A DNA stretch of 43,345 nucleotides, from assembly GCF_003254625.1 (NCBI RefSeq), contig NZ_QJRJ01000058.1, positions 1-43,345 of the forward strand, written 5' to 3'. Positions 9,601-16,696 of this stretch are shown here, in pieces. A program made the translations under genes and the position numbers. Numbering within the stretch: position 1 is the stretch's first letter; the number at the start of each line of letters is the position of its first letter. The notes beneath the pieces are model-generated. The model saw only the letters and a list, made by a program, of their open reading frames with translations, did not search any database and was not told the DNA's origin. The DNA comes from Flavobacterium ginsenosidimutans. Lineage in GTDB: Bacteria > Bacteroidota > Bacteroidia > Flavobacteriales > Flavobacteriaceae.

Positions 9601-9707
9601 CAATTGTAATTATTGGAGGTTTAATGACTGCAACTGTTTTAACATTACTTGTGTTTCCGATATTATTCTGGGTTTTCAACAGAAAAAAACATGAGCCAAT
9701 TGAATAA
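6609..9707 (+). CDS. czcA: CzcA-type heavy metal efflux RND transporter
   Basis: A 1032-residue proton-driven pump with full-length RND layout: TM1 at about 13-32, a large periplasmic loop, TM2-6 (about 340-500), a second loop and TM8-12 (about 870-1025). TM4 carries DFGIIIDGAVVMVEG, with D396 and D402 as the proton relay. This DFGx3DGA motif is typical of the HME1/HME2 groups (Zn, Co, Cd, Ni) rather than the Cu/Ag group, so a divalent metal substrate is the better guess. The C-terminus ends in LTLLVFPILFWVFNRKKHE. It is the last gene of the operon and is followed by a strong terminator. Confidence 0.93.
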   Translation: MNKFIKNIIAFSLKNKAFTFFWVGLLAVAGFISFKNMPIDAFPDVTNTQIIIITQWNGKSAEEVERFVTSPIEISMNSVQKKTSVRSITMFGLSVIKIIFDDGVDDTFARFQVNNLLKNVSLPDDVEPDVQPPYGPTGEIFRYIVKSNSRDSRELLTYQNWVIDKQLRSLPGVADLNVFGGQTKTYEVGVDPIKLAKYNITPLQVYNAVNAGNLNVGGDVIEKNGQAFVVRGVGLLKSKEDIGNIIVDDAGGNPILVKNLADVYESSMPRVGQTGIGNNDDAVEGIVVMRKGENPQETLALIKAKIKDLNDNVLPKDIKIETFYDRDNLMNFTTETVMHNLFEGIILVTVVVFLFMADWRTTFTVSIVIPLSLLFAFLCLKMMGMSANLLSLGAVDFGIIIDGAVVMVEGLFVVLDHRAHQLGMEKFNKIAKGSLIKKTGTEMGKAIFFSKLIIITALLPIFSFQKVEGKMFSPLAFTLGFALLGALIFTLTLVPVLSHILLNKNVKEKHNPFVNFWDRIVSKGFAWTFKHKVQTLIASIGLLAAVFFSAGFLGTEFLPQLNEGALWVTAELPMSTSLPESVKTAAMIRKDLESFPEVKKVLSQTGRSNDGTDPNGFGFIQLQVDLLPKAEWKRKISMDDLINEMDNKLKVHQGITYNYSQPVIDNVAESVAGFKASNAVKIYGDDLNKLDQLANEVLAQIKNIPGIKDVGILRNVGQPEISVILDREKMAAYGVTLSDAQAVLELAFGGKTATEKYEDEKKFDVRVRFSKEYRKDEKDLEEIKVPTISGIKIPLKEICDIKTITGPAFIYRDNTKRFIGVKFSVRDRDLGSTIAEAQQKVNQLKLPAGYTTGWTGEFENQVRASARLAQVVPISLIGIFVLLFILFGNFKDSLLVLANVPFAIIGGIIALHITGMNFGISAGVGFIALLGICIQNGVILISEFHHNLKAKFSLEESIFMGVKARTRAVVMTALMASIGLMPAAISTGIGSESQKPLAIVIIGGLMTATVLTLLVFPILFWVFNRKKHEPIE

Positions 9708-9755
9708 TAATTTATAATATTTAGTTTTAAATCAATTTGTTGGGATTTAAAAAGG

Positions 9756-9786
9756 AAAAGCATCATTCTCGTAATGGTGCTTTTTT
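9756..9786 (+). terminator. Terminator of the efflux operon
   Basis: A 12-pair stem, AAAAGCATCATT (9756-9767) with AATGGTGCTTTT (9773-9784), and one G-T pair. The loop is CTCGT and a T run lies at 9781-9786. It lies about 50 bases after the czcA stop codon. Confidence 0.85.
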
Positions 9787-9813
9787 GTTTGATGAAGTTC
9801 TCTAATAAACAAA

Positions 9814-9846
9814 AAAAATGACCTTTTGCTCAGAAAGGTCATTTTT
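9814..9846 (-). terminator. Terminator of the first ankyrin gene (bidirectional)
   Basis: A perfect 13-pair stem, AAAAATGACCTTT (9814-9826) with AAAGGTCATTTTT (9834-9846), and a 7-base loop. Runs of A on one side and T on the other let it work on both strands. It sits 23 bases beyond the stop codon of the ankyrin gene at 9870. Confidence 0.85.
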
Positions 9847-9869
9847 ACTAACTCAAAACTTTTAAACTG

Positions 9870-10250
9870 TTATTTCAAATCTTTCAAAAGCGCAATTGCT
9901 TCTGAAGCATTTGATGCTTGTGCATATTTTAATGCAGTATAACCTTTTTCATTTTTCACATTAGGATTTGCTCCATTAGCCAATAAAACTTTAATGATTT
10001 CATGTTTATTGTAAAGTGCGGCGATCATTAAAGGAGTAAAGTCTTCAGACATTTGGTTTACATCTGAACCGTATTCAATAAATTTTTTAACGGTTTCAAG
10101 ATCTCCTTTACTAATAGCAACATTTAAAGGAGTTCCTACATAACTTTTAAGCTCAACTTGATTTTTTACAATTGAAACTCCATTTGAAGCCATTGCTACA
10201 TTTCCAAATGTTACCAAGGCTAGTCCTAAATAAATAACTGATTTTTTCAT
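9870..10250 (-). CDS. Secreted ankyrin-repeat protein, copy 1
   Basis: A 126-residue protein. The signal peptide is MKKSVIYLGLALVTFGNVAMAS, so it is probably periplasmic. About two and a half ankyrin repeats follow: GTPLNVAISKGDLETVKKFI (from about 39), DFTPLMIAALYNKHEIIKVL (from about 70) and GYTALKYAQASNASEAIALL (from about 103). Ankyrin repeats bind protein partners; the partner here is unknown. A paralogue lies at 11239-11640 with the same layout and a nearly identical leader, so this pair arose by duplication. The SRPBCC gene between them is on the other strand. I see no enzymatic domain. Confidence 0.85.
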   Translation of the reverse strand: MKKSVIYLGLALVTFGNVAMASNGVSIVKNQVELKSYVGTPLNVAISKGDLETVKKFIEYGSDVNQMSEDFTPLMIAALYNKHEIIKVLLANGANPNVKNEKGYTALKYAQASNASEAIALLKDLK

Positions 10251-10253
10251 AAT

Positions 10254-10284
10254 GATTGATGTTTGTTAAATGATTGATGATGAT
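10254..10284 (-). repeat. Shared leader of the ankyrin genes, copy 1
   Basis: Immediately upstream of the ATG at 10250. The top strand reads GATTGATGTTTGTTAAATGA then TTGATGATGAT. Almost the same sequence precedes the second ankyrin gene (11645-11674). Conservation of a noncoding leader next to diverged coding sequences suggests a retained translational or regulatory role, or a shared origin. Confidence 0.6.
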
Positions 10285-10641
10285 AATTTTAATTTGATGA
10301 TGTAAAAGTAATTTATTTTATTGTATTATGCATTACAAAGTACCATGTTTTAACCAATTCTTAACAGTTACTTAATAAAACGATAATTGAAAGACCTAAA
10401 CGTTATCAAATTATTGATTATACTATAATAGACTACCAAAAAGAAAATATGTTACAATAAATCTGATCTTTTTTTTCACCTTTTATTCAAAATGTTTAAT
10501 ATCAGCTTTAAAACAGAATCATTTTTTTTTAAATTTACTATACGATTACATATTCAAAAAGTACAGAAGTAGTTGTTTTACTGAGAAATACTCTTGTTTT
10601 CGTATGCAATATCTAAGAATAATAACCTTAAAACTGAAACT
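10285..10641. other. Intergenic stretch between ankyrin copy 1 and SRPBCC
   Basis: About 360 very AT-rich bases between divergent genes. No convincing ORF, hairpin or repeat is seen. A weak promoter-like box TACTCTTG at 10589-10596 (one mismatch to TAnnTTTG) could serve the SRPBCC gene. Confidence 0.4.
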
Positions 10642-11178
10642 ATGATATTTATTAAAAGAATTCTAATCATTCTAATTTTACTTATTTCGATTGTTTTAAT
10701 TGTTGCTTATTTTATGCCAAAGGAATATGCTGTCGAAAGAGAAATTACAATCAATAAACCTGCGGATAGTATTTTTAAATATGTTAGATCACTCAAAAAC
10801 CAAAATGAGTTTAGCGTTTGGGCCAATATGGATCCTAAAATAAAAATAAATTACAAAGGCATTGACGGAAATGTTGGTTCTATTTCTTCATGGGAAAGCA
10901 ATGTCAAAGAAGTTGGTGTTGGTGAACAAGAAATTACAAAGATTTCAGAAGGACGACGCCTAGACTTTGCTCTTCGTTTTAAAAAACCGATGGAAGATAC
11001 TGCTGTCGGATTTATGTCTACCGAACCACTTTCTGAAAACCAGACCAAAGTAAAATGGGGAATCAGCGGTGTAATTCCTTATCCAACAAATATCATGCTT
11101 CCAATGCTTAAAATGGACCAAATGATTGGGAATGACTTACAGAAAGGTTTAGAGAATTTAAAAGATAAAATGGAATAA
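10642..11178 (+). CDS. Membrane-anchored SRPBCC (START-like) protein
   Basis: A 178-residue protein. The chosen start is the ATG at 10642, directly before an N-terminal membrane segment (MIFIKRILIILILLISIVLI). The open frame reaches a TTG at 10594, but that adds 16 polar residues before the anchor. The rest (about 28-178) is an SRPBCC/polyketide cyclase-like fold, recognised from REITINKPADSIFKYVRSLKNQ-type openings and the alternating strand pattern. Such domains form a cavity for hydrophobic ligands. Ligand and role are unknown. It ends at a strong shared terminator. Confidence 0.8.
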   Translation: MIFIKRILIILILLISIVLIVAYFMPKEYAVEREITINKPADSIFKYVRSLKNQNEFSVWANMDPKIKINYKGIDGNVGSISSWESNVKEVGVGEQEITKISEGRRLDFALRFKKPMEDTAVGFMSTEPLSENQTKVKWGISGVIPYPTNIMLPMLKMDQMIGNDLQKGLENLKDKME

Positions 11179-11192
11179 CATCTTAAAATGAT

Positions 11193-11240
11193 AAAAAAAG
11201 AAAGTGCAATTCATATTTTTGAATTGCACTTTCTTTTTTT
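11193..11240. terminator. Bidirectional terminator between convergent genes
   Basis: A perfect 20-pair stem, 11193-11212 (ending AAAGTGCAATTC) with 11221-11240 (starting GAATTGCACTTT), and an 8-base loop. It serves both the SRPBCC gene (plus) and the second ankyrin gene (minus). The stop codon of the ankyrin gene (11241-11239) overlaps the last two bases of the stem. Confidence 0.92.
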
Positions 11241-11640
11241 ATTTACTATTTCTTCGACTTCCTTCTTTTATTTTCTTCAAGATAGCAATTGACTCAGTTG
11301 ATTTTGCATACTCTGCATAATCTAAAGCTGTAAAACCCTGAGAGTTTTCTATTGATGGATTTGCATTATGAAGAAGTAAAAAATTTATAATTTCAAATTG
11401 ATTAAATCGCGCCGCAACCATTAAAGGTGTCATATTATTAACCTTTTTATTGATATCCGTTCCGTAGATTACAAATTTTTTGACCGCTTCAATGTCACCT
11501 TTACTAATTGCGAGATGCAATGGAGATTTTCCGTACAATGTAAACTCAATTTGATTTTTAATTCTTAATCCAGAATTTGATGCAATTGTAACATTTCCAA
11601 AAAGAAAAATTGTTCCTAAAATAATTACTGTTTTTTTCAT
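11239..11640 (-). CDS. Secreted ankyrin-repeat protein, copy 2
   Basis: A 133-residue paralogue of the protein at 9870-10250. The signal peptide is MKKTVIILGTIFLFGNVTIAS. Repeats are KSPLHLAISKGDIEAVKKFV, NMTPLMVAARFNQFEIINFL and GFTALDYAEYAKSTESIAIL, in the same order and spacing as copy 1. It has an additional basic tail (KEGSRRNSK). The two copies agree most in the first repeat (AISKGD, EAVKKF/ETVKKF) and differ elsewhere, so the duplication is not recent. It is probably periplasmic with an unknown partner. It is bounded by strong hairpins on both sides, so it is likely a single-gene unit. Confidence 0.85.
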   Translation of the reverse strand: MKKTVIILGTIFLFGNVTIASNSGLRIKNQIEFTLYGKSPLHLAISKGDIEAVKKFVIYGTDINKKVNNMTPLMVAARFNQFEIINFLLLHNANPSIENSQGFTALDYAEYAKSTESIAILKKIKEGSRRNSK

Positions 11641-11644
11641 GATT

Positions 11645-11674
11645 GATTGTTTGTTAAATGATTGATGATGATGA
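11645..11674 (-). repeat. Shared leader of the ankyrin genes, copy 2
   Basis: Just upstream of the ATG at 11640. The top strand reads GATTGTTTGTTAAATGATTG then ATGATGATGA, matching the leader at 10254-10284 apart from small indels. Confidence 0.6.
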
Positions 11675-11728
11675 TTTACTATTTAGACGACATAAAAATC
11701 ATTTTGGTTGCATGATTTCTAAAAAAAT

Positions 11729-11766
11729 AAAAAGCGCAATTCAGATTTATCCGAATTGCGCTTTTT
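11729..11766 (-). terminator. Terminator of the GH26 gene
   Basis: A perfect 14-pair stem, AAAAAGCGCAATTC (11729-11742) with GAATTGCGCTTTTT (11753-11766), and a 10-base loop. It is 18 bases beyond the GH26 stop codon. The arm is nearly the same word as in the terminator at 11193-11240 (GTGCAATTC versus GCGCAATTC). Confidence 0.88.
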
Positions 11767-11784
11767 GACTTGTTTTGATGATAA

Positions 11785-12915
11785 CTAAATCTTAAACTTT
11801 TTGCTGTAAATATTTTTTAAATCTTTTTCAAACAAAGTAAAAGGATCATCATAGAATTTTATAAAGTCTTTTTCACTTGCTTGTCCTGGAAAAGGAGCAT
11901 AATAATGCGTTGGACTTGTAGTGTCATTTCGCCATACTAAAACATAAGCCAATTCTAAATTTTCAGACTTCAGCGTTTTAAGGAGAACTTCTGTCCACCA
12001 GTTTTCATTTGGAATTGATTCTAATCCCGTTTCTGTAAATGCTGCTAGTTTTTTCTTTTTAATAGCCAAATCAGAAAATATTTTAAGCTTTTTTAGTCCA
12101 GCATCTAGATCGTATTTGCCATCTCTTCCAAAATCTCCATAATCATCCATACCCAACAAATCAACAAATTCATCTCCTGGATAACGTTCTAAATATTCTT
12201 CTTCTGAATTGAATCGGTTATCTGGAGAAAATGCATAAATAAAATTATGAACGCCTAGAGTATCTTTTAAATAAGAAACCGTAAACTGCCAAACTGCAAT
12301 GAAATCTTCTCTAGATGTATGTGCTTTTCCCCACCAAAACCAATCACCATCAAATTCATGAAAAGGCCTGAAAATCATTGGAGAAAGTTTTCCGTCTTTT
12401 GCTTTTACAGAATGAGCAAAATCTGCAATGCTTTTTAAAATTTCTTTGTATTCTTCATGATGAGATCCGCCAGGCTTTATCAAAGATATTGAAGCGGCTG
12501 AAATTCCGTCTTTCCAATAAAATCCTCCATCAGAAGCTGGATTATTAAAATGCCATGAAACAGTTGTAATTCCACCTCTTTCATAAGTATCAATCACATT
12601 CTTTCTTAGAACTTCTTTTGTTTTTTCAATTTGGTCTTTGGAACGTCCTGAAAAATCACTAAAATCAATTCCAACAACTGCTGGATGTGAACCCGTAACC
12701 GATTTTACATCCGAACGATTAGGCTCACTACTCCATCCGTGCCCATATTCAAGCGCATGCTGATGCCCAAAAAGAATATGCTTTTTGGAAATAGTTTTAA
12801 GATTCTGATATAATTTTTTGGTTTCTTTTGTCGCATTTTTATCAATCTGCGCAAAAAGAAAATGCCCTGTAGCAAAACAGACTAACAGGGCATTTTTTTT
12901 CGTTATAAATTTCAT
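11785..12915 (-). CDS. GH26 beta-mannanase, secreted
   Basis: A 376-residue glycoside hydrolase of family 26, whose usual activity is endo-cleavage of beta-1,4-mannan. The signal peptide is MKFITKKNALLVCFATGHFLFAQ. The mature enzyme starts with the typical HILFGHQHALEYG motif (about 46-58). Acid/base E187 lies in FRPFHEFDGDWFWWG and nucleophile E295 in AFTETGLES, both at the expected spacing. No CBM and no T9SS C-terminal signal are present, and no susC/susD genes are nearby, so this is not a classical polysaccharide utilisation locus. It lies 31 bases downstream of purC on the same strand and may be cotranscribed with it. Confidence 0.92.
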   Translation of the reverse strand: MKFITKKNALLVCFATGHFLFAQIDKNATKETKKLYQNLKTISKKHILFGHQHALEYGHGWSSEPNRSDVKSVTGSHPAVVGIDFSDFSGRSKDQIEKTKEVLRKNVIDTYERGGITTVSWHFNNPASDGGFYWKDGISAASISLIKPGGSHHEEYKEILKSIADFAHSVKAKDGKLSPMIFRPFHEFDGDWFWWGKAHTSREDFIAVWQFTVSYLKDTLGVHNFIYAFSPDNRFNSEEEYLERYPGDEFVDLLGMDDYGDFGRDGKYDLDAGLKKLKIFSDLAIKKKKLAAFTETGLESIPNENWWTEVLLKTLKSENLELAYVLVWRNDTTSPTHYYAPFPGQASEKDFIKFYDDPFTLFEKDLKNIYSKKFKI

Positions 12916-12938
12916 GGTTTAAATAGTTAGTTTAAACC
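12916..12938 (-). promoter_or_regulatory. Hairpin abutting the GH26 start codon
   Basis: On the minus strand, GGTTTAAA, a 7-base loop and TTTAAACC end exactly at the ATG of the GH26 gene. The 8-pair stem would cover the ribosome landing site. It could tune translation or lower expression of GH26 relative to purC; this is inference. Confidence 0.4.
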
Positions 12939-12946
12939 CAAAATTA

Positions 12947-13900
12947 TTATTTTGAAGAAAGGTAATCTAATACGTTTTTTTCAATACGTTGATCAATATT
13001 GTCAATATCAGCTTTTACAAATTTATCTCCTAAAATATTCTCATACAATTCGATATATCTTTCAGAAACTGATTCAATATATTCCTCTGTCATATTTGGA
13101 ATTTGCTGTCCATCTTTCCCCTGGAAACCGTTTTCGATTAACCAACGGCGAACAAACTCTTTAGATAATTGTTTTTGTTCCTCTCCTTTTTCTTGTCTTT
13201 CAGCATAACCGTCGGCGTAGAAATAACGAGAAGAATCTGGAGTATGTATTTCATCAATTAAAACTATTACACCATCTTTTGTTTTTCCGAACTCGTATTT
13301 GGTATCCACTAAAATCAATCCACGTTTTGCAGCGATTTCAGTTCCTCTTTGAAATAAAGCGCGAGTATATTTTTCTAAAACTAAATAATCTTCTTCAGAA
13401 ACAATTCCTTTTGCCAAAATATCTTCACGAGAAATATCTTCATCATGAGAACCGTTATCTGCTTTTGTAGTTGGCGTAATAATTGGTTCTGGGAATTTAT
13501 CGTTTTCTTTTAGGCCTTCAGCCATAGTAACACCGCAGATTTGTTTTCTACCAGCGGCATATTCGCGGGCAGCGTGACCAGATAAATAACCACGAATTAC
13601 CATTTCTACTTTAAAAGGATCACATAAATGTCCAACAGCAACGTTTGGATCTGGAGTTGCAATCAGCCAGTTTGGAACGATATCTTGCGTCAATTCCATA
13701 AATTTTGTTGCAATCTGATTCAGGATTTGTCCTTTGTACGGAATTCCTTTTGGCAAAACTACATCAAAAGCCGAAAGTCTATCCGTTGCCACCATTACTA
13801 AAAGTTCATCATTGATATTATAAACTTCTCTAACTTTTCCGCGGTAAACTGATTTCTGGTTCGGGAAATTAAAATTTGTAGTTGTGATTGTATTGCTCAT
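12947..13900 (-). CDS. purC: SAICAR synthetase (purine biosynthesis)
   Basis: A 317-residue phosphoribosylaminoimidazole-succinocarboxamide synthase. It joins CAIR and aspartate using ATP in de novo purine synthesis, in the cytoplasm. Visible motifs are the N-terminal [10 protein letters not shown] nucleotide-binding segment, [20 protein letters not shown] (signature 1 region), [15 protein letters not shown] (signature 2) and [13 protein letters not shown]. The length matches the longer PurC form common in Bacteroidota and yeast-like ADE1, rather than the E. coli form of about 237 residues. A good Bacteroidota promoter lies directly upstream. Confidence 0.96.
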   Translation of the reverse strand: MSNTITTTNFNFPNQKSVYRGKVREVYNINDELLVMVATDRLSAFDVVLPKGIPYKGQILNQIATKFMELTQDIVPNWLIATPDPNVAVGHLCDPFKVEMVIRGYLSGHAAREYAAGRKQICGVTMAEGLKENDKFPEPIITPTTKADNGSHDEDISREDILAKGIVSEEDYLVLEKYTRALFQRGTEIAAKRGLILVDTKYEFGKTKDGVIVLIDEIHTPDSSRYFYADGYAERQEKGEEQKQLSKEFVRRWLIENGFQGKDGQQIPNMTEEYIESVSERYIELYENILGDKFVKADIDNIDQRIEKNVLDYLSSK

Positions 13901-13924
13901 TTTGTTGTGTTGTTTTTATGAATG

Positions 13925-13956
13925 CAAATTTAAAATTATTTCACTGAGTTACACAA
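13925..13956 (-). promoter_or_regulatory. purC promoter
   Basis: On the minus strand a -33 TTG (13956-13954), 21 bases, then the -7 box TAAATTTG (13932-13925), matching TTG/TAnnTTTG. The predicted transcript starts near 13918, about 18 bases before the ATG at 13900. Confidence 0.7.
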
Positions 13957-13981
13957 TGAAATTTTAAGATTCAGAAATAAA

Positions 13982-14012
13982 AAAATCCCTGAATGATTTA
14001 TTCAAGGATTTT
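13982..14012 (-). terminator. Terminator of the HAD phosphatase gene
   Basis: A stem of 13982-13994 with 14000-14012 (AAAATCC/GGATTTT and TGAAT/ATTCA, one C-A mismatch) and a 5-base loop. It is followed by T-rich sequence on the minus strand and lies 20 bases after the stop at 14033. Confidence 0.75.
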
Positions 14013-14032
14013 AATTTTAATATGTTTCAAAA

Positions 14033-14863
14033 TTAGCTTGTTGCAAATTCTTTATCTAAAATTTTAGATGCGATATATTTTGCTACTCCGTCTTCTGCAT
14101 TTGTTTTAATTACTTCTAAATCAGGTAAAGCATCTTTTAAAATTGAAGGCGCGTTACCCATAATTAATCCTTTACCGGTTGCACACAACATTTGCAAATC
14201 ATTAAAACCATCTCCAAACGAAATAGCTTCATCCAGAGTAAAACCTTCTTTTTCTAGCACTTTTGCAATGGCAACCGCTTTATCTACCGATTTGTCCATA
14301 AATTCTAAACAAGTTGGTAAGCTGAAAGCATGATGCAAATGTTCTGAAGAATTAGCTAAAACAGCGTCTCTCACTTTTACCAATTTCTCATGATTATCGC
14401 AAGAAAAGAAAATTTTGATTGCTTTGAAATCTTCTATGGTTTTGTAATCAACTAATTCTGGACGGTATTTTAATTCGGCTTGAAAAGAGTTTAATCTTTC
14501 ATTCCATTTATTAGTCTGCCAAACGTTTTCTTTAAATAATACAACTGTAACATCTGGATCGATTTCTATATTCAAAGCCGCTTTAACAACATCGCTGTCC
14601 AAATTAAAAGCGAAAAGCTCTTCTTTATTTGGCGAATGGATTCTTCCTCCGTTAGAACTTACAAGATAAACTGGCACTGCAAGTGTCTCTATAATAGCCA
14701 TTGCATCAAGGTGATGACGTCCTGTAGCTACAACAATCAAATAACCTTGATTATGAAGTTCTTGAAAAATTGATTTAGTATACTCTGATATTCTGTGTTG
14801 TGGGTTGAGTAAAGTTCCATCAAGGTCACTTACTACAACTTTTATATTTTTAAGTTTTGTCAT
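14033..14863 (-). CDS. Cof-type HAD-IIB phosphatase
   Basis: A 276-residue haloacid dehalogenase-superfamily hydrolase of the Cof/YidA subfamily, which dephosphorylates sugar phosphates, nucleotides or cofactors. Visible motifs are nucleophile D13 and D15 in VSDLDGTLLNP, motif II in VATGRHH and motif IV GDGFNDLQML, with a C2B cap between them. The ATG at 14863 is preferred; the frame extends to a TTG at 14875. The upstream promoter predicts a transcript start near 14882, which also favours the ATG. It is a single gene with its own promoter and terminator. Substrate unknown. Confidence 0.9.
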   Translation of the reverse strand: MTKLKNIKVVVSDLDGTLLNPQHRISEYTKSIFQELHNQGYLIVVATGRHHLDAMAIIETLAVPVYLVSSNGGRIHSPNKEELFAFNLDSDVVKAALNIEIDPDVTVVLFKENVWQTNKWNERLNSFQAELKYRPELVDYKTIEDFKAIKIFFSCDNHEKLVKVRDAVLANSSEHLHHAFSLPTCLEFMDKSVDKAVAIAKVLEKEGFTLDEAISFGDGFNDLQMLCATGKGLIMGNAPSILKDALPDLEVIKTNAEDGVAKYIASKILDKEFATS

Positions 14864-14888
14864 ATTAATTATCAAATTCGATGATGTG

Positions 14889-14919
14889 CAAATTTACGGT
14901 TTTAAGCTCGGCTAGACAA
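14889..14919 (-). promoter_or_regulatory. Promoter of the HAD phosphatase gene
   Basis: On the minus strand TTG (14919-14917), 20 bases, then TAAATTTG (14896-14889). This is a full match to the Bacteroidota sigma-70-like consensus. The expected start is near 14882, about 19 bases before the ATG at 14863. Confidence 0.72.
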
Positions 14920-15000
14920 AGATTACAAGCTCTGAAGGCTAAAATTGAGGTAAGTTTATTATTTATTTAACTATTCGGTTAAATATTGCTTTTTAAACAA

Positions 15001-15363
15001 TTAAACTCTAACAATTCCCGTTTTATATAAATTTATCGCTTTTTTGATTATAGCTTCTATTTGCTCCAAAGGTAAATCTTCATTATTATCAAACATCATA
15101 ATCTTCATCCGTGAGCGATTTTCCTGAATAAGAAAATCTTCATCAAAATGTTTTCCTTCTACGATTCCAATATAAGGCTTTTTGAGTTTTTTATGAATCC
15201 ATAAATAACAGAACATTTTTCCTTTATAAGAGAAAAAAGGCATTCCATATTTCAAAGTGTTTGAAATGTCTTGATTTTGTTTTAAGATGATTTCTTTTAA
15301 TGCCAAAAATATTCCTTTTATAGGCTCTTCTTGGTTTAGGTAGAAATCATCTAGTTGTTTCAT
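15001..15363 (-). CDS. DUF1801 (YdhG-like) protein
   Basis: A 120-residue protein of the DUF1801 family, a small frataxin-like alpha/beta fold without an established function. Recognisable segments are ISNTLKYGMPFFSYKGKMFCYLWIHKK (about 33-59, beginning with the conserved KYGMPFF), PYIGIVEGKHFDE and RSRMKIMMFDNNEDLPLEQIEAIIKKA. The family is often annotated as an iron chaperone-like protein, but I see no metal site. It is cytoplasmic, with no signal peptide. The hairpin at 15382-15426 separates it from phoH, so it is probably expressed from its own weak promoter or by read-through. Confidence 0.8.
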   Translation of the reverse strand: MKQLDDFYLNQEEPIKGIFLALKEIILKQNQDISNTLKYGMPFFSYKGKMFCYLWIHKKLKKPYIGIVEGKHFDEDFLIQENRSRMKIMMFDNNEDLPLEQIEAIIKKAINLYKTGIVRV

Positions 15364-15381
15364 TTTTTTTTTAAATAAAAA

Positions 15382-15426
15382 AATATTCGTTTTGCACCTT
15401 TAAATAAAACGTGCAAAACGAATATT
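15382..15426 (-). terminator. Terminator of phoH
   Basis: A perfect 16-pair stem, AATATTCGTTTTGCAC (15382-15397) with GTGCAAAACGAATATT (15411-15426), and a 13-base loop. Read on the minus strand it is followed by TTTTTTATTTAAAAAA. It lies between the phoH stop (15483) and the DUF1801 start (15363). Confidence 0.8.
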
Positions 15427-15482
15427 AATAAATGCTAAAACACAATTCACGATTTACATTTAACATTTCACTAAAATTATTA

Positions 15483-16433
15483 TTAATCGTGATTCTCGAT
15501 TTGTTTATAAGCGTCAATCACCTTTTTAACCAATCTGTGACGTACGATATCTTTATCATCCAGATAAATAATTCCGATACCTTCAATATCTTTCAGAACC
15601 AAAATAGCTTCTTTAAGACCAGAAATAGTTCTTCTAGGTAAATCGACCTGTCCAGGATCACCCGTAATCATAAATTTGGCGTTTTTTCCCATACGGGTCA
15701 AAAACATTTTCATTTGTGAGTGCGTTGTATTCTGTGCTTCATCAAGGATTACAAAGGCGTTATCAAGCGTACGTCCGCGCATAAAGGCAAGTGGCGCAAT
15801 CTGAATAATTCCTTTCAAAATATAATCTTCTAATTTTTCATTCGGAAGCATATCACGCAACGCATCATAGAGTGGCTGCATGTACGGATCAAGTTTTTCT
15901 TTCATATCCCCAGGAAGAAATCCGAGATTTTCTCCGGCTTCAACCGCTGGACGTGTTAGAATGATCCTTTTTACTTCTTTATCTTTTAGCATTTTAACCG
16001 CCATAGCAACACCGGTATACGTTTTTCCGGTTCCAGCAGGACCAATAGCAAAGACCATATCGTTTTTCTTAATCGTATCAACCAGCAATTGCTGATTTGG
16101 CGTCATTGCTTTGATTATCTTACCGCCAACACCATGAACTAAGATTTTATCATGATCATAAGATCTTTTTTCTTCTTGACCATCACTCATTATTACACGT
16201 TCAATTACATTGTCATCAATATTATTATAACGCGTAAAATGAAGCATTAATCTTTGAAATCTCTTTTCGAATTCGTCTAAAACTTCTTTTTCGCCAAATG
16301 CTTTTAAAGTTGTCCCTCGCGCTACGATTTTAAGCTTCGGGTAATACTTTTTAATAATTTCTAAATGGCTATCCTGTGCGCCCCAAAACTCTTTTGGAGC
16401 AATATCTACTAGCTCGATTATTCTTTCGTTCAA
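15483..16433 (-). CDS. phoH: PhoH-family ATPase
   Basis: A 316-residue cytoplasmic P-loop ATPase of the PhoH family, of usual length. An N-terminal KH-like region (about 10-70) precedes the ATPase. Walker A is GPAGTGKT (131-138), Walker B is VILDEAQ (228-234) and the sensor-like segment is MITGDPGQVDLPR (255-267). PhoH proteins are linked to RNA metabolism and stress. The start codon appears to be TTG at 16433: no ATG lies upstream before the frame closes, and the residues that follow (NERIIELVDIAPKEFWG) match the usual beginning of Bacteroidota PhoH proteins. It is divergent from the SAM hydrolase gene. Confidence 0.92.
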   Translation of the reverse strand: MNERIIELVDIAPKEFWGAQDSHLEIIKKYYPKLKIVARGTTLKAFGEKEVLDEFEKRFQRLMLHFTRYNNIDDNVIERVIMSDGQEEKRSYDHDKILVHGVGGKIIKAMTPNQQLLVDTIKKNDMVFAIGPAGTGKTYTGVAMAVKMLKDKEVKRIILTRPAVEAGENLGFLPGDMKEKLDPYMQPLYDALRDMLPNEKLEDYILKGIIQIAPLAFMRGRTLDNAFVILDEAQNTTHSQMKMFLTRMGKNAKFMITGDPGQVDLPRRTISGLKEAILVLKDIEGIGIIYLDDKDIVRHRLVKKVIDAYKQIENHD

Positions 16434-16696
16434 ATGAAGTAGTTTTAAATTAAAATAATTCCTTTTAATATTTAGTGGTTGTCGGGTCTTTTTTATTAGT
16501 TTCAGTATTCAGTCGCAGTCTCAGTTTAACAAAATAAACTTAAATCAGTGTTTCTGAATATTGTAACAGGCAAATACTTTTAAAAACACAATTTGTCTTT
16601 TCTTTCTTTCAATTTGTGTTTACTATTATTAGCTTTGCATTTCTCAAATTTAATGAAAATTAGATTTAAATACTATCAATAGTTATAAACAAAAAT
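16434..16696. other. Spacer between phoH and the SAM hydroxide adenosyltransferase gene
   Basis: 263 AT-rich bases between divergent genes. It holds a run of CAGT words (start positions 16503, 16510, 16516, 16522), a TAGCTTTG box at 16630-16637 (matches TAnnTTTG, plus strand, about 60 bases before the gene at 16697) and a TAAATTTG box on the minus strand at 16652-16645. Neither box has a TTG at ideal spacing. No ORF is seen. Confidence 0.45.

Noticed and set aside
6609..9707. Copper/silver pump (CusA) identity
   Set aside because: The TM4 motif DFGIIIDGAVVMVEG is of the divalent metal type; the sequence favours Czc-like, though the metal is not proven.
14864..14875. TTG start of the HAD phosphatase gene
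   Set aside because: The ATG at 14863 fits the family start and lies about 19 bases after the predicted transcript start.
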